From positions 44,970,144-45,034,143 of the forward strand of contig JARCOQ010000003.1 of the NCBI GenBank assembly GCA_029207755.1: 64,000 bases of DNA, read 5' to 3'. This document shows positions 1 through 64,000 of this stretch, one piece after another. This DNA is from Chamaea fasciata (taxonomy: Eukaryota; Chordata; Aves; Passeriformes; Sylviidae). A program made the position numbers and the translations under genes. How positions within the stretch are numbered: the stretch's first letter is position 1; each line of letters opens with the position of its first letter. The notes beneath the pieces are model-generated. The model was not told the origin of the DNA. It ran no database searches and saw only the letters and a list, made by a program, of their open reading frames with translations.

Positions 1-494
1 CCAAAAGCTCAACTTTGGTGAGCATTTTCATTTTCTAAGTGAGGTTCGTCTAGTATTCAGTGTGGACACTACTGGAGAAGATGACCTTGGCTGATGATAG
101 GTGCAAGCATTAATGACAAGCTCCATGAAGAATGTAGCGAACTTGCCAATTCCCAGAAGAAACATTGTTGCCAAAGCAACTGAAATGATAGGGCACGGGA
201 GATACCGGACATGCTTGCCAGGATGCTTGATCTCAGCGCTATCCTTTGAGATTTCGCCCTGTGGAAAGCACGGGCAAATGTTTCCCGCTACTTGTAAAGT
301 TACTGATTCCACAGAGCTATGTCTGTGCTTCTTGGTGCCTGCTTTTGGATTTACTGAGCGTGTTTCCTGGGCAAAAAGATACGTGTTGCTTTTTAAAATC
401 GTGCTTCCATGCTGTCTGGTTAACTCCGGACCTATTTCCACTGGAAAACGTTTCATCACTTGGGTGTCCTTGCTGGGTTGTCTCGTGTAATCCT
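1..494. other. Upstream flank of ACTN2, no gene recognised
   Basis: Mixed-composition DNA left of the CpG island. Open frames exist on both strands (for example 28-459 minus and 101-490 plus), but they overlap each other and show no recognisable protein family or splice structure. I treat the interval as non-coding promoter-distal flank. Confidence 0.6.
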
Positions 495-715
495 TAATCC
501 GAAAGTGCCAAGGGGCTCAAGGCGGGACACGGACCTCGGACTCACGCCGAGCCATGTCGAACTGCGATTAGCAGCTCGTAGGCGGGTCTCGGGGAGCGGG
601 AATACGTGTCAGTGAGAGAGAAAAGACCCCGAACCAAGGCCAAGTCTGTGTCCACTGGGCAGGGCGGGCACTGCGGGCCGGCCGTGTGTGTGTCCCCCCG
701 CCGCCCGGGCAGCGC

Positions 716-721
716 CACGTG
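716..721 (+). promoter_or_regulatory. CACGTG E-box
   Basis: A perfect palindromic CACGTG followed by AC, the USF/MYC-class E-box form, lying about 20 bp upstream of the TATA-like element. Its position in the CpG island makes function plausible, but a six-base match alone is weak evidence. Confidence 0.4.
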
Positions 722-735
722 ACGGCCCGGCGGGG

Positions 736-742
736 ATAATAA
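736..742 (+). promoter_or_regulatory. TATA-like element
   Basis: The sequence ATAATAA stands alone in a GC-rich context (GGGG before it, GCGGCGG after it). It would place transcription start about 25-35 bp downstream, at about 765-775. Not a canonical TATAAA. Confidence 0.35.
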
Positions 743-764
743 GCGGCGGCGAGGAGCCGGCCCG

Positions 765-1053
765 GGCTCCTCCGCAGGGTCAGCCGCAGGGACCGGCAGC
801 AGCAGCCGACAGGGACACAGGGAAGGAAGGTCACCACAGGTCAGCACCTACCTGGCAGTTTCAGCCTCCGCTCTCAGCAAGATTAGTCTATAGTCATTCC
901 CTGTCACCTTGGAAAGAGGAAAAAAAAAAAAAGAAAAAAAAAAAAAAGAAAGCAAGAAGGAATAAAGACACTGCTACCCACGACCTCTCAGCACGTAAAC
1001 TAAGCTTAAATCATAGTAAAAGCCACAGCAGCTGAAGCTGATCCCCGGGTACC
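765..1053 (+). other. ACTN2: ACTN2 5' leader (5' UTR, start inferred)
   Basis: Sequence between the inferred transcription start and ATG 1054. No ATG occurs in this interval, so the annotated start is the first one a scanning ribosome would meet. It includes an A-rich tract at 910-961. Possible cryptic splice sites (CAG/GTCAGC near 838, CTCAG near 990) mean that part of it could be a 5' UTR intron; the sequence alone does not decide this. Confidence 0.5.
910..961 (+). repeat. A-rich tract in ACTN2 leader
   Basis: Runs of 13 and 14 adenines separated by one G, flanked by more A/G-rich sequence, about 100-140 nt before the start codon. Confidence 0.85.
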
Positions 1054-58431
<57,378 letters not shown>

Positions 58432-58481
58432 TAAAAGAGAAAAAAAGATCAGTTAAGAAAGAATTTATAGCCTTATGTAGT

Positions 58482-58591
58482 CTTAGGATGGCTTGGGTTA
58501 GAAGGGACTTTAAAGACCATCTAGTTCCACTCTCCCCATCCTGGGCATGGATGCTCTCCACTAGATCATGTTGTCCAGGGCTCCCCACAGC
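58482..58591 (-). mobile_element. CR1 LINE 3'-end fragment, antisense
   Basis: About 110 bp matching the CR1 terminal motif on the minus strand: ATGGCTTGGGTTAGAAGGGA, a CCATCTAGTTCCA block, and CACTAGATCATGTTG. It closely parallels the first part of the intron 12 antisense copy. Confidence 0.88.
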
Positions 58592-61500
58592 CCAGCAGCA
58601 TTGTGCACATAAATTAAAGATTTTTGTTTTTTAAATGTAATGCAGAATTATAGCTCTGGTAATATGGTTTAGTATTTGTTCAAATAATAAGCAAAACTGC
58701 ATAAATCTCTGTGTTTTAGAAAATAACGCGACCGTTTATTTTAAGAGAGTACAGCATGTTCTAAGTACTTGCTGTTGTTTCCATCTCATTCAATTTAGCT
58801 GTAATTTGTATCACAGAGGTTTTTTTCCCCTCTGAATCACAACCTGTCTCCCTAGAAATGTATTTGTAGGGAATATAGTTGGGACACTTACAGCTGTCCA
58901 GGAATATCCTTTATTTTTCTGGCTGTATGTGGGAAAGAAGAGGCTGTTACTTTTTTTACTTATCTAAATATGGATAAATAAAAAAGTAGGAAGGAAAACA
59001 CTACTGTGAAGAAACTTCACTCACCTTTATGAGTTATGCAGTATTCATGGACAGAGTGTTATAAAGATAACTATTAATAGACACAATAGCAAAATATATG
59101 CCGATGAGGATCTGACATTTGCAGTTGGAGAACAATGTGAACGTGAGTTAGTTCTGATGGCTCTGTTCTCACATGAACCTACCTTTAAAACCAAGTTCAC
59201 TGTTCAAATGCTGAAAAAACTTATCATAATGCAGCACCAGTCTGCTGAGTCAGGTCCTTCAAATCATTTCAGGGTACAGCAAAATTCCACTTTCTTTTCA
59301 TTAACATCCTGTTTTTCCAGCTCTACTCAAATCGGTTGTCCATATCTGCACTTGCATTTGATATGGATTACATGCTGATAGTCACAGTTTACTATATCTT
59401 CTTAGAATATTCCTAACTGTTTAAGAAGAAGACCAGAATTGTCAAAGCTCTGCTTGCGGAAGAAACATACAAGCATAGGGAAATTTAGCTACACAGAAGG
59501 GATTTTGTGGAAAAATCTTAATGTGATTCTAGAACAGCATAAGTCTTTTTTGTATTTTCTAAGGAAGCAGAAGATAACATCACAAAAGCACGGATAGATT
59601 TCCTGGGGTGGAATGAAGTAGCATACCAAATGGCTTTCCCAATGCACTGGAGCAGATAATTGAGCAATTACAGCTATTAAAAGCAGACAAAAGTACCAGG
59701 CCTGGATAAATTACATGCCTGTATTTGAGAGACCTCTCTCAGGGAAACCAAGGTCTTTGCACAAAGATTTGACAGCTCCCTACAGATAAGGAAGCAAAGT
59801 GACTGCATCCAAGTATATTTTACACTGGATGGCCATTTCTAGCATCCCTGTACCTTTGTAGTTCATAGATGAATTCTCTAGCCTGCTTGCAGCAAGGCTG
59901 GCTCAGTGGCTGAGGAGATATCACAGTCAGCTCTTGGTCCCTCAGGCTGCCTGAAGGGAAAAGCTAAATCCTACACCAACCGGCCCTACTCTTGTGGATT
60001 TTCAGGCTTTGCAGATGCAGTAAGACATTGAAATACCAAAGCATGAAACAGAGCAAGGCCTTAGGAAAGGCTGTATGACCTGGAAGAAGGCGGTTGTGTC
60101 ACACAGCTGCTGGCACACTGGAGATAGGCTACAACAATAATGTATAACACAAAATTGCTTCCCAGCTCCCTGACTGTCTGTTTCCTCAGGCTATAATGGG
60201 TCATGGCTTTAGGCTGTGTCCCTTCTGCTCTGGCTCCTGTTGCAGGAAGCCTGAATGGCCAGGTCAGAAGCAGGAGGAAACAGATGTTTCATCTATCATA
60301 CATCCTCATCTGTTTCAATGGCCTCAACAACCTGGGCCTGGTCTGCAAGTTTATCTGTAGACCCTGCCTTTCCCCATGACAGATATAATCCAAAGTCTTA
60401 AAAAAAGAGGTCTGGAAGGATCACATAAGGACAGGACCATTTTACAAATGCCCTTTTTAGTATACCCCATCCCTCAGAATCAGACATGGGAAACTGGTCT
60501 AGGTGGACTTTAGCACTGACAGAGTGTAACAATTATTTTGTCTGTAGCACAAGTTAAAGAAAGGAAGAAGGTAAGATCTCGACCATCAAGCCAGGCTTTA
60601 TGCTGGGAACAGATAGTAGAAACACTGGTAAAAGAGAAGTTTATAAGGATTAAATGACACTGTTACTTAATGGACAGATGCAACTCAATCTACACAGGCT
60701 GGAAGGAGACTTTGAACAAACATGTTAGAGAAAGGCAGGCTTGTTTTTCATTTCTCTATCTTTCCTGTGTCCTTGCACACTCGAATATTTAGTGTTGGTG
60801 AATGAAGGAAACTCAGGGTGCTTCAGAGTTACTTCAGTGTACACAAAATAATGAAGACTTTATATTTGATCGTGTTTAGATAGAGAAGGCAGTAATGGAT
60901 TCTTTTATGGCTTTGATTTCCTTAAATAGAAATGAAGATAAAGCTGGATTATCTGAACATAAGCACTACCATGAAAAATACTGTCTTCTTTGTGTCAGAT
61001 GGAATTAACAATATATGTAAAAATTTTGTGGCACTTAGCAGCATTTCTGAATGCCTGATATAATTTAAAAATGCACTTGAAGGATTGGACTGCTGTTCAC
61101 CATGATGAATAGCCAGAAAGGATCGCAAAAATTAATACTGTCACTGACAAGGAGGCTTTAAATATCTAAGTACAGCAGAATAATTTATGCATGGTATAGC
61201 TCTGACTTGTGTGGCATTTCTCCCATTTAAGACATTTCTTAATGTCAGACAGTGTGTGTTGAGGATGTCAGCAAAGTACTAATATGCAGAGTAGCTCCCT
61301 TCCCCATTTTAAAGTATGCATTTTGGTATACATAAACCTAACAACTCTTTTTAGGGTGCTTCTAGAAACAACCTCCTTTGCTTATGAATCTGAGAAAGGA
61401 GCCCCTATCTTCCTCCCTGGTAAGAAAATATTAAAAAAATTCTCACAGTGCAAGGGCAGGAAGAGTCTTGTTTCTTTCAGTTCATCCCTAGCAGAGATGT

Positions 61501-61855
61501 GGTGGCACAGAGAGCTTTACAAGTCATCCTTGAAAAGGCAAGTGGCAAAAACACACTGTCCCCCCTGGCTCATGGGGGTAACCTGTTGGAACTCTGGAGG
61601 CTGAAAATTTCAGGCTTTCTGTTCTAAAGGGCCAGAACCATCACAGTAACCCTCTTGGCTCCTGTGTTTCCAGCAGGCATGTACACACACTGGTGCCCCA
61701 GGGGTTATTCCTGAGGGTGCTGATGCTTACTCTGGCTTACCACCGCTGCCCTACTCCTTGCTAGAGATTGTGCCTGAAGGCACAGTCTGGTTGTAGTTAT
61801 AAATATAAATCTTCAGCAGTGCTGCTATATTTCCTTCCTTAATGTGACTGCATGG

Positions 61856-61892
<37 letters not shown>
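61856..61892 (+). repeat. A37 homopolymer
   Basis: Thirty-seven uninterrupted adenines followed by GAGAAAG. No recognisable retrotransposed gene or element precedes it. Confidence 0.88.
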
Positions 61893-61898
<6 letters not shown>

Positions 61899-64000
61899 GT
61901 GGGACACAATGTCTGAATCACAGAAGCAGTTTAGAAGTGTTCAAAATGGTGCATAGCTGAATAATGGTATGCAGCCAAATCAGGATACCACACAGATAGG
62001 TTGTCAGTCACCGGTTTTGACATCTCTTTATGCAGGGATTCCTTTTTCAGATTCAGTATATTTAGTAAATTCTAAATAAGATTGTAAAGTATGGGATGAA
62101 ATATCTGCAGCTGCTCTGCCTGTACTATTTTAATGGCTGCTAATACATTCTACTATTGATTTTTTCGGCAAACTACAGATTTCAAGTAGGAGCTCTGCAT
62201 GCAGAAAAACAGCATCATGCCACTCTATATTGTGCTAACAGAAAACCAACAGCTCCCTATTAAAGGAGTCATATGTTCAGGCTTATGCAGGTCGATTAGC
62301 ATTCAGGAAAATTAAGGACATATTTAAGAATGGATTAGTTTGACTCAGAAGTTCACTTGTTTTATAAGGTCACATATAAATCACAAGGAGAAGGGAAAAG
62401 ATTTCTGGGGACTAATAATGAAACATGAGGGAGATTTTAGTGGTTTTCTTTGTATAGGCATGAAAAGATGAACAAGGCAAAGTTATTTATATGCTTTAAA
62501 AGATTAATTTCAGCTCCTAATGTTGGTCTGCAAACAATAAAAATAAATATCAAGAACCATATCAAATTGAGAAAGCCTTCACACAGGCTTGATCTGTGCC
62601 TTAATTGCAAAATGCCATTCCATGAAACTCTGCTACACTGCAAAGATGCTTTTTTAGGCAACATATGATGAAGATCTGAAGATTTCACTACAAGAATGTG
62701 AAAACCTGCTATAGCACTTGGCACTACTACTTGGACCCTCACTAGGGAGTCCCACTTAACCATATGACTGTTCTGAGCTGCAGCACAAGCACTGCACTTC
62801 TCTCCTAAAGAAAATGGCATCTTGGAGGATGTGCCAACCCCTCACTCCCTTCACTGCCTCAGCTCCTGCTGCTGGGTGCCTGGTTGGGGAGCCCCTGCAC
62901 ACACTGCCCACCCACCCCCTGTGGAGTGGGGTGGTAGCTGATCATCCTCCCCCTACACCTGCTAGAGGAGATGGAGGGGCAGGATTTGGCTCTTAGCTCC
63001 CATTTTTGTATAATTTTGTTTGTAGTCACAGAGAAGTATCTTCAGCTTTAGAAATAAGGTAAAATGAGTATCTTCACCCCTGGTGGGACCTGCCATAGCG
63101 TGTCTCCAGGACAGCTTTTGAAAATATCAAACCAGCCTAGATTAATGTTTTGAGAATGACAAAATAAGCCATTTTGAATGCTTTATAGCAGGAATCATCA
63201 TATAAAATGGAAATATTAAAGGATAAAAACTTTACTGTGATTATGGCTTTTAACTAAGTGCTGCTCCAGATTTCTAACTTTGCTTTTTTTTCTCTTCATT
63301 GACTTCCCACTGTTATTTTTCATTTTTCCTTTATGGGGCTGGTGGATGTTGATGCAGAGGGAGGCAATAACAGCATGATATTTAAAAAATGCATGGTGTT
63401 ATTAACTTACTAAAGCACCACTTCATCCTATCAGTATAGTAAATAAGCCCAGTACATTTGTTAAAATTCATATAATTTTACCTATGCATAGCTATATAGA
63501 AATTTTCAAAAATAAATTATTCATCTAGCGGGCAAATATGTAACAGACAGAAAAACTTGGATCTTCTCCAAACTGTCTGTAAAATCAATAAGGGTAATAA
63601 TTTTTCTTCTTGGAATATCTCCTTAATTGTATTTATGTTAACTCACTCTAAAGTACCCCTCTGATAGAACACATTTTGTAGGAACAGGAAGAAAAAGACA
63701 ACTCAGTGTATTCTTAAGAAGTTAGTGTGAATTTCTTCCCCTGCAAAATAGAAAAAGATACTGGTTCAAAACAATGTTCCTGTTTGATATGGTGTTACTA
63801 GGAACTATTTAACCTGGAATTCAATGGTGCTTTTTTAAAGTCAATTTTCCAAGCAAAACCTGATCGTATGCATTGTTAAAAAAGACAGATAATAAAAAAT
63901 AAGTTGCCAATTATAAATTTATTTTGTACTTATCTCTTTTGAGATGTGCATATTATATTAAGTAGTATTACCAGATCAAGAATGAAGTAACAGTAATTGA

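Larger units (their letters stand above)
495..840 (+). promoter_or_regulatory. ACTN2: CpG-island promoter of ACTN2
   Basis: A sharply GC- and CpG-rich stretch in otherwise AT-rich DNA, ending about 200 bp before the ACTN2 start codon. It contains a CACGTG E-box (716-721) and an AT-rich TATA-like element (736-742) about 30 bp before a plausible transcription start near 765-775. The start site is inferred from spacing only. I see no clear CArG (SRF) box here. Confidence 0.6.

Noticed and set aside
28..459. 143-codon minus-strand open frame upstream of ACTN2
   Set aside because: Overlaps an equally long plus-strand frame, shows no recognisable domain, and no neighbouring exons could be joined to it.
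542..1035. Open frames on both strands across the CpG island
   Set aside because: GC-rich DNA has few stop codons. The plus frame begins without ATG and reads into the A tract as poly-lysine.
62437..62820. 127-codon minus-strand open frame in intron 18
   Set aside because: No domain recognised and no exon-like boundaries; a plus-strand frame overlaps it.

Overview
The window is vertebrate nuclear DNA, almost certainly from a bird. It has split exons with GT/AG introns, CR1 LINE fragments, a bird-type retroviral LTR, long homopolymer tracts and a CpG-island promoter. It contains one recognisable gene: the 5' and central part of ACTN2 (muscle alpha-actinin-2, a Z-disc actin crosslinker) on the + strand. 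The N-terminus beginning MNSMNQIE and the segment at residues 168-184 fit avian skeletal alpha-actinin.

Layout: positions 1-494 are upstream flank. About 495-840 is a GC/CpG-rich promoter with a CACGTG E-box and a TATA-like element. About 765-1053 is 5' leader, carrying an A-rich tract and no upstream ATG. Exon 1 starts at ATG 1054. After a 23.3-kb intron 1, the remaining coding exons lie between 24507 and 58311. I could place 18 constitutive exon positions, giving 770 codons in one open frame. The last coding part (about 127 residues: the rest of the EF hands and the C-terminus) is not in the window, so intron 18 runs off the right edge.

The most notable feature is in the second calponin-homology domain (CH2). 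Two exon positions each exist as two full-length alternative copies: exon 6a (35215-35293) and 6b (36943-37021), both 79 nt; and exon 8a (40333-40418) and 8b (41524-41609), both 86 nt. All four have splice sites and open frames. Including both copies, or skipping both, brings a stop within 0-12 codons, so each pair must be used mutually exclusively. Exons 6a and 8b give the classical muscle ACTN2 sequence. Exons 6b and 8a look more like the non-muscle paralogues ACTN1/ACTN4. RBFOX-type GCATG motifs lie just after exon 6a and just before exon 6b, and exon 6a has a weak 5' splice site, which suggests a regulated switch. Alternative exon 8 is known in the alpha-actinin family. I do not recall a described exon 6 pair in vertebrate ACTN2, so it is the best candidate here for something undescribed.

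The introns hold mobile-element relics: an antisense ERV-type LTR in intron 1, an antisense and a sense CR1 in intron 12, and a short antisense CR1 piece in intron 18. They also hold three hairpin-forming inverted repeats, a 91-bp tandem duplication and several homopolymer tracts. I found no tRNA, rRNA, CRISPR or second protein-coding gene.
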